A DNA stretch of 64,000 nt from Sulfuricurvum sp. 17-40-25 (GTDB lineage: Bacteria; Campylobacterota; Campylobacteria; Campylobacterales; Sulfurimonadaceae): the NCBI GenBank assembly GCA_002282015.1, contig NCIJ01000002.1, positions 310,001 through 374,000 of the forward strand. The letters are read 5' to 3'. Made by a program: the position numbers and the translations under genes. The notes beneath the pieces are model-generated. The model had not been told where the DNA came from and ran no database searches. It saw only the letters and a program-made list of their open reading frames with translations. Position 1 is the first letter of the stretch, and each line of letters starts with the position of its first letter. This document shows positions 26,551 to 34,498 of this stretch, one piece after another.

Positions 26551-28245
26551 TTATACAGAACAAACGGTCTGTATCTTGTAGTGTGAGAGTTCACGCCCCT
26601 TGGTATCGATTACATGAACCGCACAGGCCAAACACGGATCAAACGAGTGCACAACACGTAAGACTTCCAACGGACGCGTTGGATCAGTGAGTTTAACCCC
26701 GATGAGTGCTTCTTCATACGGTCCTCTCACGCCCGCAGCATCTTTGGGTGATGCGTTCCACGTTGTGGGTGCGACTACTTGATAATTGGCGACTTTGCCC
26801 TCTTCGATGCGGATAAAATGGCTCAATATCCCTCGGGGAACTTCAAAGATACCATGACCTTTAGACGTTGTCGGCAACTCTTCAAACACATACTTGGTCC
26901 AAGTGGTCTCATCGTAGTATTTGATGTTTTCGATCAATTCACTCATAAAATCAAAAAGATAATCACAACATATCTGCGCCTCAACCGCACGTGCTGCATT
27001 ACGCCCGACACTGCTGGAAAAATCGATCAGCTTCATCCCTGTTTGACTCATAAATCGGTCCATATAGGGTTTGATAACAGGAGAGTTCTTGACTGTTCCC
27101 ACGATCATACGGGAAACTGGACCCACTTCCATCACTTTACCCTCATAGCGCGGCGCTTTTATCCAGCTGTATTTTCCCTCAGATTTAAGTGTCCCATCCT
27201 CATTGAGATCGGTATAAAACGGCGTGCTATCTTGATCGTAGGGTGAGGTCGTAGTATTGTTTTCATACCATGCTCGTGATGCTTCTTCCGTAATTTTTTC
27301 AGGATCAAACGCTTCTAGGGTATCAAAATCATGCCCCGTGATGACACCACCCTCAAACAACTGTTCTTTGTTAGGTAAACGATATCCACCGCAGCACAAA
27401 AAGTTCCCGCTGCCACGACCCTCGCCACGTTTTATAGATTCACCATACGCTTTGACGACCATTTTGATATCGGGGATGTATGCTCGCTCTAAAAACTCCC
27501 GTACCTCTTTGATGATGAACATAAAATCATTCAGCCGTTGAGGATTGAGCATGTCCATAACACTTGTCACCCCGCCGACGACCAAGTTTTGAGGATGGGG
27601 TGTCTTGCCCGCAAAAATAGCAATCGCTTTGGAGATATCATGCTGTATCCGAAGCGCTTCGAGGTAATGGTTCATGTGCACCAGATTCTCTTCGGGTGTC
27701 AGACGATAGGTCTCATGCCCCCAATAGCCGTTTGAAAATAGCCCCAAACGCCCTGCTTTGACAAAACTGCCCAGCTTCTCTTTGACACTCTGTAAATGAC
27801 CCTCAGAGTTACGATACGGATTCTCGTGATAGTGTTGCGCCATCGTGACTGCTTTCGCGCAATCCGCTTCCAACGCACTCGTAATATCGACAAAATCAAG
27901 CGAGTGAAGGTGGTAATAGTGAATAATATGATCTTGTACAAAAAGAGCTAGACTGACGAGATTACGAATGATCTCAGCATTTTTGGGAATAGTGATGGCA
28001 TAGGCGTCTTCGACTGCACTGATGGAAGCGCGATAATGAACGTTGGTACACACACCGCATATACGCTGAGCGATTAAACCGACATCTCTGGGATCACGCC
28101 CTTTTAGTATAATCTCAATTCCTCGAAACAGCTGTCCTGAAGCCCATGCTTCGGTGACGACATTATTCTCATCTACTTCTACTTCGATACGCAAGTGTCC
28201 TTCGATTCGAGTGACGGGATCGATGACTATTTTGTTCTTACTCAT
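26551..28245 (-). CDS. [NiFe] hydrogenase large subunit (group 2-like)
   Basis: A 564-residue catalytic subunit that splits H2. The two nickel-binding pairs are intact: RICGVC near the N-terminus and DPCLACAVH near the C-terminus, followed by about 20 residues to be removed by the protease. There is no membrane-anchor partner gene and no Tat signal on the small subunit, so the enzyme is cytoplasmic. The affinity to group 2 rests on overall look and on the partner, not on a tree. Its ATG overlaps the small-subunit stop by 4 nt. Confidence 0.93.
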   Translation of the reverse strand: MSKNKIVIDPVTRIEGHLRIEVEVDENNVVTEAWASGQLFRGIEIILKGRDPRDVGLIAQRICGVCTNVHYRASISAVEDAYAITIPKNAEIIRNLVSLALFVQDHIIHYYHLHSLDFVDITSALEADCAKAVTMAQHYHENPYRNSEGHLQSVKEKLGSFVKAGRLGLFSNGYWGHETYRLTPEENLVHMNHYLEALRIQHDISKAIAIFAGKTPHPQNLVVGGVTSVMDMLNPQRLNDFMFIIKEVREFLERAYIPDIKMVVKAYGESIKRGEGRGSGNFLCCGGYRLPNKEQLFEGGVITGHDFDTLEAFDPEKITEEASRAWYENNTTTSPYDQDSTPFYTDLNEDGTLKSEGKYSWIKAPRYEGKVMEVGPVSRMIVGTVKNSPVIKPYMDRFMSQTGMKLIDFSSSVGRNAARAVEAQICCDYLFDFMSELIENIKYYDETTWTKYVFEELPTTSKGHGIFEVPRGILSHFIRIEEGKVANYQVVAPTTWNASPKDAAGVRGPYEEALIGVKLTDPTRPLEVLRVVHSFDPCLACAVHVIDTKGRELSHYKIQTVCSV

Positions 28246-30665
28246 TGAGGTTCCTTGGTAAGCGGTCGATGGTTGGCGTATTGATCAAACGCAATTTTTC
28301 CCGCACCACAGGCAAAACATCCATGACCTACTTGGACAGGCCAACTGGTCCCCTCATTAAACTTCACCTGTGAGCAGTTCATCTGTGCATAGGGACCCTT
28401 ACATCCCATCATAAATAAACACCATCCCTTTTTAGCCCCTTCATCTCCCCACTCCAAGACAAACTCACCCAGATCAAAATGACCGCGCCGTTCGCAGTTG
28501 TCATGCACTCTAGCTCCATACGCCCATACCGGACGATTTTTTTCATCAAGTTTTGGAAACTCCTCAAACATCATAAAATGCAAAAGTGTCCCGACGATAT
28601 TGATAGGATTGACAGGACATCCCGGTAAATTGATGATATCGGTACGCCCAAGTGCTTCGGCTACACCCACAGCACCCGTAGGATTAGGAGCTGCCGCAAC
28701 GACGCCTCCATCATACGCGCACGATCCTACAGCAATCACTGCCGCCGCATTTTGCGCTACACGTTTTAGTAGCGCATGCCCTGTTTCCCCTTTGGTACCG
28801 ATACGCAAAAACTTTCCATCAAGCCCAAGAGGTACAGCCCCCTCGACGATAAGAACGTATTTTCCAGAATCATATTTTAAAATATCATCTAGTACGGTCT
28901 CCGATTGATCACCAGAGCCTGCCATTAGCAGTTCATGATAATCCAGTGAGATATATTTCAAAATCAAATCGTCTATTTTCGGATGGGAGGATTTGATAAA
29001 TCCTTCTGAGTTTCCACTGCAATCCGCAAGTTCCAGCCAAATGATCGGTATCTTATTGAGCTGTGACACACCTTCTTTGACCACGTCCTCGTATCCGGGG
29101 TGCAAGTTCATGGTTGCGGTGATCATCGAGACCCATTTGTTAAATTCCTGACTCATGTCAAAGGATTCCATTGCCTCTTCTAGATTCTCAAAACTAAGCT
29201 GATTTTTGGGATGAATTTTATTGTATTTTTCAATGCGTCTACGCACCAGTGCCATCTCGGCTTCTTTTACATCCGCTTCTCGTTGTGTGTGTAGTTGTTG
29301 TGCCATCGCAGCATTCACTGGTGTCGCTGCAATCAATGCCGTGATATCTTGCTTACAGCGTCCGCATACCCGTCCAGCTTGGGTATAGGGTTTGAGCTCT
29401 GAAAAAGAGGTAATAGCGTTTTGCTTGATGATATCAACAAGTTGCGATTCATAAACACTCTCACAGCTACATACAAGACGGCCTTTACCGCTATGCAGTC
29501 GATTGGAATATAAATAAGCCGCATCAATAGGCTTATCCATTTCAATAAGGCGCTTAAGATACATTAGATCAATATTGGTATTAATTCCGATGAAACGTTT
29601 AAGCCTGTCATTGTTTACGATGTATTGATCAACACAGTTTTCATGGGTTATTAAAAGGGTTTCATTTCCGGAATCCTTTGGATCATAACTGGGGGAACTG
29701 ACATCGGCAAACAAAAATGAGCCTACTTTTAACCCATCAATCGCTACTTCTTGAGCAAACTGTTTGGTTTCTAATCCCAATATATTGCCAATAGCCACAT
29801 CTGCCTGCAACGTACACTCTTTGACCCGCCCTGCTATAAAACCACTGCTTCGTAGTTGTGCCGCTTCACCCACACAATAAATATCGGGGTTGGAAGTACA
29901 CAAAGTGTCGTCCACCAAAATACCTTTATCACATTCCAAGGTTTGACGTGCAAAATCAATATGAGGTGTAATTCCAACACCAAAAATAAGAAACGGATGT
30001 TCAATAATTCTATGATGTGTTTGCAGACTCGTAATGGTATTATTAGAGATGGTTTTATCGATGATCTCATCATTAAACTCAATGTGTATACGAGGGTCCT
30101 GTTCAAAAATTCCTTGAAGCAAGGAAATCCCCTCACGGCTCAAGTCCTGTGAATAAAGATACTCTTTTCGTGCCAGTAAAGTGATTGATTTGGCCGATGG
30201 GCTTTGCATCAATGTGTCGAGCAATTCTAGACCAATCGGTCCAACACCAACGATGACTACATTTTTTCCGACAATCCCATCCGCTATTTTTTCACTGTCT
30301 TTTTCACTGCGAAACGTTGAGGCATTGGTTATATGTTCTATATCAAACAGCGTTTTGGGATTCGATCCGGTCGCGATGATCAGTTTATCGTAGGCGAATA
30401 CGGCATGCTCGCTGAAAATGCGTTTTGCTGAAATGTCGATACCAATAACGGTTTGGTTAAGTTCCAGACGTACTTTTGGATGAAGATCCAGAGTTATGGA
30501 TTTAATCGCTTGGCTTTTATTGACAAGGGCACACAAGTGAATACGATCATAGGGTGAATGCGACTCGTCCGATACGATGAGAACTTCAGATAAGGGGGAT
30601 TTTTTCAGTATGGTATTGGCCAGGTAAACCGCAGATATACCGCCGCCGACAATCACAATTCGCAC
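28242..30665 (-). CDS. Fusion: FAD/NAD(P) oxidoreductase + BFD [2Fe-2S] domain + [NiFe] hydrogenase small subunit
   Basis: An 807-residue fusion. Residues 1-300 are a NirB-like pyridine nucleotide-disulfide oxidoreductase (FAD motif VGGGISAVYLA at 6-16, second dinucleotide motif VGVGPIGLELL at 139-149, CVGEAAQ at 264-270). Residues 395-445 are a BFD-like [2Fe-2S] domain with Cys399, Cys401, Cys434 and Cys437. Residues ~535-807 are a hydrogenase small subunit with cluster cysteines 549, 649, 683, 724, 749, 755, 764, 783 and 786. The second cysteine of the usual C-x-x-C is Asn552. No Tat signal. GTG start with a GGGGGA site 5 nt upstream. Probably passes H2 electrons to a pyridine nucleotide or ferredoxin. 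No frameshift joins the parts; the frame is continuous. Confidence 0.93.
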   Translation of the reverse strand: MRIVIVGGGISAVYLANTILKKSPLSEVLIVSDESHSPYDRIHLCALVNKSQAIKSITLDLHPKVRLELNQTVIGIDISAKRIFSEHAVFAYDKLIIATGSNPKTLFDIEHITNASTFRSEKDSEKIADGIVGKNVVIVGVGPIGLELLDTLMQSPSAKSITLLARKEYLYSQDLSREGISLLQGIFEQDPRIHIEFNDEIIDKTISNNTITSLQTHHRIIEHPFLIFGVGITPHIDFARQTLECDKGILVDDTLCTSNPDIYCVGEAAQLRSSGFIAGRVKECTLQADVAIGNILGLETKQFAQEVAIDGLKVGSFLFADVSSPSYDPKDSGNETLLITHENCVDQYIVNNDRLKRFIGINTNIDLMYLKRLIEMDKPIDAAYLYSNRLHSGKGRLVCSCESVYESQLVDIIKQNAITSFSELKPYTQAGRVCGRCKQDITALIAATPVNAAMAQQLHTQREADVKEAEMALVRRRIEKYNKIHPKNQLSFENLEEAMESFDMSQEFNKWVSMITATMNLHPGYEDVVKEGVSQLNKIPIIWLELADCSGNSEGFIKSSHPKIDDLILKYISLDYHELLMAGSGDQSETVLDDILKYDSGKYVLIVEGAVPLGLDGKFLRIGTKGETGHALLKRVAQNAAAVIAVGSCAYDGGVVAAAPNPTGAVGVAEALGRTDIINLPGCPVNPINIVGTLLHFMMFEEFPKLDEKNRPVWAYGARVHDNCERRGHFDLGEFVLEWGDEGAKKGWCLFMMGCKGPYAQMNCSQVKFNEGTSWPVQVGHGCFACGAGKIAFDQYANHRPLTKEPQ

Positions 30666-30739
30666 TGTATCCCCCTGTTGTATAATGTATTATTATGACA
30701 TAAAGTTCACAATTTTATTCACGTTCGTTAAAGCCTAGT

Positions 30740-30756
30740 AGCACTATTATAGCGCT
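30740..30756. promoter_or_regulatory. Near-palindrome in the hydrogenase/rhodanese divergent region
   Basis: AGCACTAT and ATAGCGCT form an inverted repeat matching at 7 of 8 positions around one central base. It lies in the 113-nt gap between the divergent hydrogenase operon and the rhodanese gene, 75 nt before the hydrogenase start. On the minus strand it contains TATAAT. It may be an operator overlapping a promoter; the binding protein is unknown. Confidence 0.3.
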
Positions 30757-30778
30757 TCTATTAACTTTGGAGCCAAAC

Positions 30779-31192
30779 ATGACAAAAAAACAAATCACCA
30801 CTCTTTTCTATTATCTAGCGATTGCAGGTATCGCTGGCTATTTTGCCTATGTCAAAGGTTGGATCTTTTCAGATTTTGAATCTATCTCTCCTAAATCAGC
30901 TTATGAACTGCTACAAAATGATACCAATGTAGCACTTTTAGATGTCCGAACCCCTGAAGAGTTTTCAAAAGAGCACATCGAGGGAGCTACACTCATCCCC
31001 GTGCAGGTATTAGCTCAAAACCTCTCAATGCTCTCAGAGGTCAAAGATAAAAAGATCATTGTCTACTGTCATAGCGGTAGTCGAAGCGTTGCTGCTTCAC
31101 GTATCTTGGTTGATAATGGATTTATGCCTCTCAATGTTTCCGGTGGGATCACAGCATGGAAAGCGGATGGATTAAGCGTTACCCCATTTTAA
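30779..31192 (+). CDS. Membrane-anchored rhodanese-like sulfurtransferase
   Basis: About 137 residues: an N-terminal membrane segment (about residues 8-28) followed by a single rhodanese domain with DVRTPEEF and the active-site loop CHSGSRS (Cys97). Such proteins carry persulfide sulfur, probably on the periplasmic side here. ATG at 30779 is chosen over a TTG at 30767. Divergent from the hydrogenase operon. Confidence 0.88.
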   Translation: MTKKQITTLFYYLAIAGIAGYFAYVKGWIFSDFESISPKSAYELLQNDTNVALLDVRTPEEFSKEHIEGATLIPVQVLAQNLSMLSEVKDKKIIVYCHSGSRSVAASRILVDNGFMPLNVSGGITAWKADGLSVTPF

Positions 31193-31242
31193 AAAACTCA
31201 CCTTTTGCCGATATATCTTTAACTCCAAAAAAAGGGATAAAT

Positions 31243-31422
31243 ATGGATGCAATTAGCTCAAATACAGTGTCCAGTCCTGAAATATTTGCACTAAAAAAAG
31301 CAATAGAGGTTCAGGAACAAGGAGTGATGAAGGTGTTAGAAAGTGCGCAAGCACCTGTTGCATCATCAAACTCAGGCTCTTCATTGACAGGAATCGGTCA
31401 AACTCTCGATCTTCGTGCCTAA
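31243..31422 (+). CDS. YjfB-like putative motility protein
   Basis: A 59-residue protein starting MDAISSNT and ending GIGQTLDLRA, with a central helix LKKAIEVQEQGVMKVLESA. The pattern fits the small YjfB-like family (PF14070) found in flagellated bacteria; its role is not established. ATG at 31243 has an AAAGGG ribosome site; a longer reading from 31156 overlaps the rhodanese gene without a site. A hairpin terminator follows directly. Confidence 0.65.
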   Translation: MDAISSNTVSSPEIFALKKAIEVQEQGVMKVLESAQAPVASSNSGSSLTGIGQTLDLRA

Positions 31423-31424
31423 TT

Positions 31425-31446
31425 AACAGACCCTGACAGGTCTGTT
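31425..31446 (+). terminator. Hairpin terminator after the YjfB-like gene
   Basis: AACAGACC and GGTCTGTT form a perfect 8-bp stem with a 6-nt loop, starting 3 nt after the stop codon. The following T-run is short (TTTAG), so efficiency is uncertain. Confidence 0.6.
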
Positions 31447-31484
31447 TAGATTCAATTAAACCTCTTAACTAAAGACACACCAAT

Positions 31485-32258
31485 ATGGATATATGGATTA
31501 AAATCGCCATCGTAATTGTATTTTGCCTACTTGTGTACCGAGAAATCTTAAAATCAGCAGCCCTAAGTCACACCAGTATATCAACCTCTACAGCAAAAAA
31601 CAAAGCTGGAATTATGAGCTTTATCCTAGTGGGAGCGTGTGTTGGTTTATTTGTCTATGTCGGACTTTCCATTACCAATATCCAAACCAGAGATTTAAAA
31701 CCTTATCGCTTACCAAACTCACCTGAATTCGTTAGTATTTTTGATAAAGGGGTTATTGAATTAAACGGTCACTACATCAAAACAAATCTTGCTAAACCAG
31801 GAGAGCTGTCAGGGTTGGCAAGTAATTTAACCCAAAAATGTCATGGCAATAATGCATGTGAAATCAATACACTCTTTGATTATGTCACACACATACCCTA
31901 TCGGACAGACCAAACCAGCCGCAGTCCAAAACAAGTATTGCAAACCAACTGGGGAGATTGCGATGATAAATCAAATTTGTTTGCTTCATTGCTTAACGAA
32001 AGAGGCTTTGACTACCGATTTGTGTATGTACCTCACCATGTATTTGTGGTCGTACAGGTTGAAGATGAAAGCTTACTACCCTTATTAAGTGCCAATCTGA
32101 CTATTGATGGGAAAAAGTACTATTACGCCGAGACAACGGCTAAAGGTTCACGTATAGGTGAGTTTAACGGTCAGTTCCCCTATACATTTGATGGTATCTA
32201 CGATATTAAAAATGATAAAGCTGTTGATATGAACAACGTTTCTTTTAGGATGATGTAA
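31485..32258 (+). CDS. Membrane-bound transglutaminase-like (papain-fold) protein
   Basis: A 257-residue protein with two N-terminal membrane segments (about residues 4-22 and 43-64) and a transglutaminase-like domain. The likely catalytic triad is Cys in NWGDCDDKSNL, His in VPHHVFVVVQV and an acid in YYAETTA. Substrate unknown; such domains act as peptidases or amidases. Its last 26 codons are copied again beyond the arfB gene at 32697-32776, where the encoded peptide differs slightly. Confidence 0.72.
   Translation: MDIWIKIAIVIVFCLLVYREILKSAALSHTSISTSTAKNKAGIMSFILVGACVGLFVYVGLSITNIQTRDLKPYRLPNSPEFVSIFDKGVIELNGHYIKTNLAKPGELSGLASNLTQKCHGNNACEINTLFDYVTHIPYRTDQTSRSPKQVLQTNWGDCDDKSNLFASLLNERGFDYRFVYVPHHVFVVVQVEDESLLPLLSANLTIDGKKYYYAETTAKGSRIGEFNGQFPYTFDGIYDIKNDKAVDMNNVSFRMM
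32178..32257. repeat. 3' end of the transglutaminase-like gene (direct repeat, left copy)
   Basis: This 80-nt segment matches 32697-32776 with about five substitutions and no gap. Here it encodes the true C-terminus, PYTFDGIYDIKNDKAVDMNN and six more residues. The two copies bracket the arfB gene. Confidence 0.88.
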
Positions 32259-32267
32259 ACAGGTTTC

Positions 32268-32690
32268 TTAACCTTCCCCTTTATTGACTTTCCCCCGCAT
32301 CTTCTTAATATTCCCGTGCTTCGTCTTGCTGTCCATCCGCCGTTTCTGCGAGTTTCTCGTCGGTTTGGTCGCTGTGCGTTTTTTCTGGGTCACCATGACA
32401 CTTTTGATCAGTTCTTTAAGCCGCTGTAACGCCGATTCTTTGTTCTCTTCTTGACTTCGCGATTCTTGGGATTTGATGTTTACGATTCCATCTTTGGTAA
32501 TCCGGTGATCCGTGAGAGCTAATAGCCGTTCTTTGTAGAGTTCGGGAAGTGTCGAGGTGTTGATGTCAAAGCGCAGGTGGATCGCAGTTGAGACTTTGTT
32601 GACGTTTTGCCCCCCTGCTCCTTGGGAGCGGATGGCAGTGATCTCGATCTCTGAATCAGGAATAGATACTGTGTGTGAAATTTGTAGCAT
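32268..32690 (-). CDS. arfB: Alternative ribosome-rescue factor ArfB (YaeJ)
   Basis: A 140-residue codon-independent peptidyl-tRNA hydrolase that frees stalled ribosomes. The catalytic GGQ is at residues 26-28 (SQGAGGQNVNKVSTA), and the long basic tail (many Lys/Arg after residue 100) is the part that enters the empty mRNA channel. It is convergent with both neighbours in effect: it sits opposite to the transglutaminase-like gene and between two copies of that gene's 3' end, so its arrival here appears to be secondary. Confidence 0.93.
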   Translation of the reverse strand: MLQISHTVSIPDSEIEITAIRSQGAGGQNVNKVSTAIHLRFDINTSTLPELYKERLLALTDHRITKDGIVNIKSQESRSQEENKESALQRLKELIKSVMVTQKKRTATKPTRNSQKRRMDSKTKHGNIKKMRGKVNKGEG

Positions 32691-32696
32691 TTTTTA

Positions 32697-32776
32697 CCCT
32701 ATGTATTTGAAGGCATCTACGATATTAAAAATAATAAAGCTGTTGATATGAACAACGTTTCTTTTAGGATGATGTA
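32697..32776. repeat. Orphan copy of the transglutaminase-like gene 3' end (right copy)
   Basis: Same orientation as the left copy at 32178-32257. It still reads PYVFEGIYDIKNNKAVDMNN and six more residues, then TAG. Two of the five changes alter residues conservatively, which suggests a diverged homologous allele more than a plain recent duplication. The last codons of the minus-strand mscS gene extend 13 nt into it. Confidence 0.88.
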
Positions 32777-33690
32777 GAGACCCTATCAATTTCAACGTGT
32801 AATTTTGGAAAGGCGACTATTTCAGATGTTGCAGAAGACATTTGAATTTGCTTATTGCTCTTATCAACCTCTTCTAAAAAACGGGTATACATACGATCCC
32901 TGGTTGAACGCCGCTTTTTGAAATCCACAACATAGCGTAGGGTAAATGCGATCCAGTTATCATTTGCCACTATGGTTACCATCGGTGTTATTGTGGCATC
33001 TTCAACAGCATACGTTCTTGCCAAATTTTTCCAGCTTTTAGTGACGGATGCCGTAAAATCACCTACTACTTCGACCGCAATTGCTTCTAGTGTTTGACGC
33101 GTATACTCAACTGAGCTTCCATACCGTATAGGCAGTGTTATCTCATCCCACAAAAAAGGAAATTCTCCTGAGTAGTTATACACAGGATCTTTAAAAATAA
33201 AGCTGTTCGCTACACGAACAATCCGACCGTTATATAGATCGCTTTGAACCCATTCTCCACACTCCATGAGTGTTGTTCTTAATATCCCGATGTCGATAAC
33301 ATCTCCATAAATGGAACCGATTTTAATCCGATCACCAACCCGGTAAAATGAAGAAAACGTGATGGCAAGCCATCCAGCGATACTGATAATTACCTCTTGC
33401 AAAGCAAAGGCAATACCACCCCCGATAACCCCGATGGCAACAGCAAAACCGCTCATGTCTTTTTTAAACGTTGCAATGACAAAAATAATAAAAATGGCAT
33501 AAGCGACCATTGTCACTACTTTACGTACTTTATAACGTGTCGAACTCTCATCAACCAAGGTATTGACTCGTGATTTTACAACACTAACGATAGTCATAAT
33601 TATAAAAAAAGCAAGAACAACAATAGTAAGTTTTGTAAGTAAGGGATAAAGCGTCATCAATGCATTCATTTCATGCAGAATATCATTCAT
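32764..33690 (-). CDS. MscS-family mechanosensitive channel
   Basis: About 308 residues: three membrane segments (about residues 15-38, 58-78 and 84-118), the last being the glycine/alanine-rich pore helix with GVIGGGIAFALQEV, then a cytoplasmic beta domain with YRVGDRIKIGSIYGDV. It opens on osmotic down-shock. ATG at 33690 has GGGAG 5 nt upstream; a GTG at 33696 is less likely. Lies at the end of a minus-strand series with proB and putP. Confidence 0.88.
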   Translation of the reverse strand: MNDILHEMNALMTLYPLLTKLTIVVLAFFIIMTIVSVVKSRVNTLVDESSTRYKVRKVVTMVAYAIFIIFVIATFKKDMSGFAVAIGVIGGGIAFALQEVIISIAGWLAITFSSFYRVGDRIKIGSIYGDVIDIGILRTTLMECGEWVQSDLYNGRIVRVANSFIFKDPVYNYSGEFPFLWDEITLPIRYGSSVEYTRQTLEAIAVEVVGDFTASVTKSWKNLARTYAVEDATITPMVTIVANDNWIAFTLRYVVDFKKRRSTRDRMYTRFLEEVDKSNKQIQMSSATSEIVAFPKLHVEIDRVSTSS

Positions 33691-33716
33691 CAGCACTCCC
33701 TATAGCTTCATTTAAT

Positions 33717-34496
33717 TTATTTTTTTGGTTTAAACAATGTACCTAAATTATGTTCGCCTTTAAACAAATAATCTTCTGCAGCAGTGAGATCAAATCCGTT
33801 ACATAAAAACATTTGATGTCCGCGTTTCATCAAGAAATCGGCAGCTTTGAGTTTCGTTACAATTCCACCTGTTGCAAAAGCATTGTTTGCAGTAGAATCA
33901 TCGGCTAATGCCTCTTTTGGGATCTCTGTCATCTCTTTGATGATTTTTGCATCTTTAAAATCTCTCGGATTTTTATCGTAGTATCCGTCGATATCACTCA
34001 AGATAACTAATAGATCCGCACACGTAGCATAAGCTACATTTGCGGAAAGCTGATCGTTATCTCCAAATGTTTGCTCTGGCGTCGAGGTAATATCGTTTTC
34101 ATTGATAATAGGGACAATGTCGTATTCAAGATGCGTATCAATAATCTCTTGAAACATAACGGTACGCTTACGTGAGTCAAAATCGTCTTCAGTCAAAAGG
34201 ATCTGTGCTGTGTCCATCTCATAGATAGCAAACATGCTTTTATAGCTTGACATCAAAATCGGCTGTCCCGCTGCTGCCAATGCTTTTCTCCCTATTTGCT
34301 TACTTTTATCGAGTTTAAGTGCTGAATACCCTGCTGCAACAGCACCTGAGGTTACCAAAATAACATCATACGTTTTTTTAAGATTCGCGATCAAAGTCAC
34401 GAGGTTCATCATCCGTTCTTTAGCGATAGTATTATTTTCATTCAAGACAGCGGTGCCGACTTTGATGACGATACGTTTTAATTTTTTAGTTGCCAT
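33717..34496 (-). CDS. proB: Glutamate 5-kinase
   Basis: A 259-residue amino-acid kinase without the C-terminal PUA domain, a normal short form. Motifs: IVIKVGTAVL, VTSGAVAAGY, NENDITS, FGDNDQLSANVA and ATGGIVTKLKAA. It phosphorylates glutamate in the first step of proline synthesis. It lies 2 nt downstream of the putP stop and is probably co-transcribed with it, pairing proline synthesis with proline uptake. Confidence 0.93.
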   Translation of the reverse strand: MATKKLKRIVIKVGTAVLNENNTIAKERMMNLVTLIANLKKTYDVILVTSGAVAAGYSALKLDKSKQIGRKALAAAGQPILMSSYKSMFAIYEMDTAQILLTEDDFDSRKRTVMFQEIIDTHLEYDIVPIINENDITSTPEQTFGDNDQLSANVAYATCADLLVILSDIDGYYDKNPRDFKDAKIIKEMTEIPKEALADDSTANNAFATGGIVTKLKAADFLMKRGHQMFLCNGFDLTAAEDYLFKGEHNLGTLFKPKK

Positions 34497-34498
34497 AG

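Noticed and set aside
28242-30665. Two adjacent genes joined by a sequencing error
   Set aside because: The frame is continuous over 807 codons, and the region between the BFD domain and the small subunit holds no stop or ribosome site of note.
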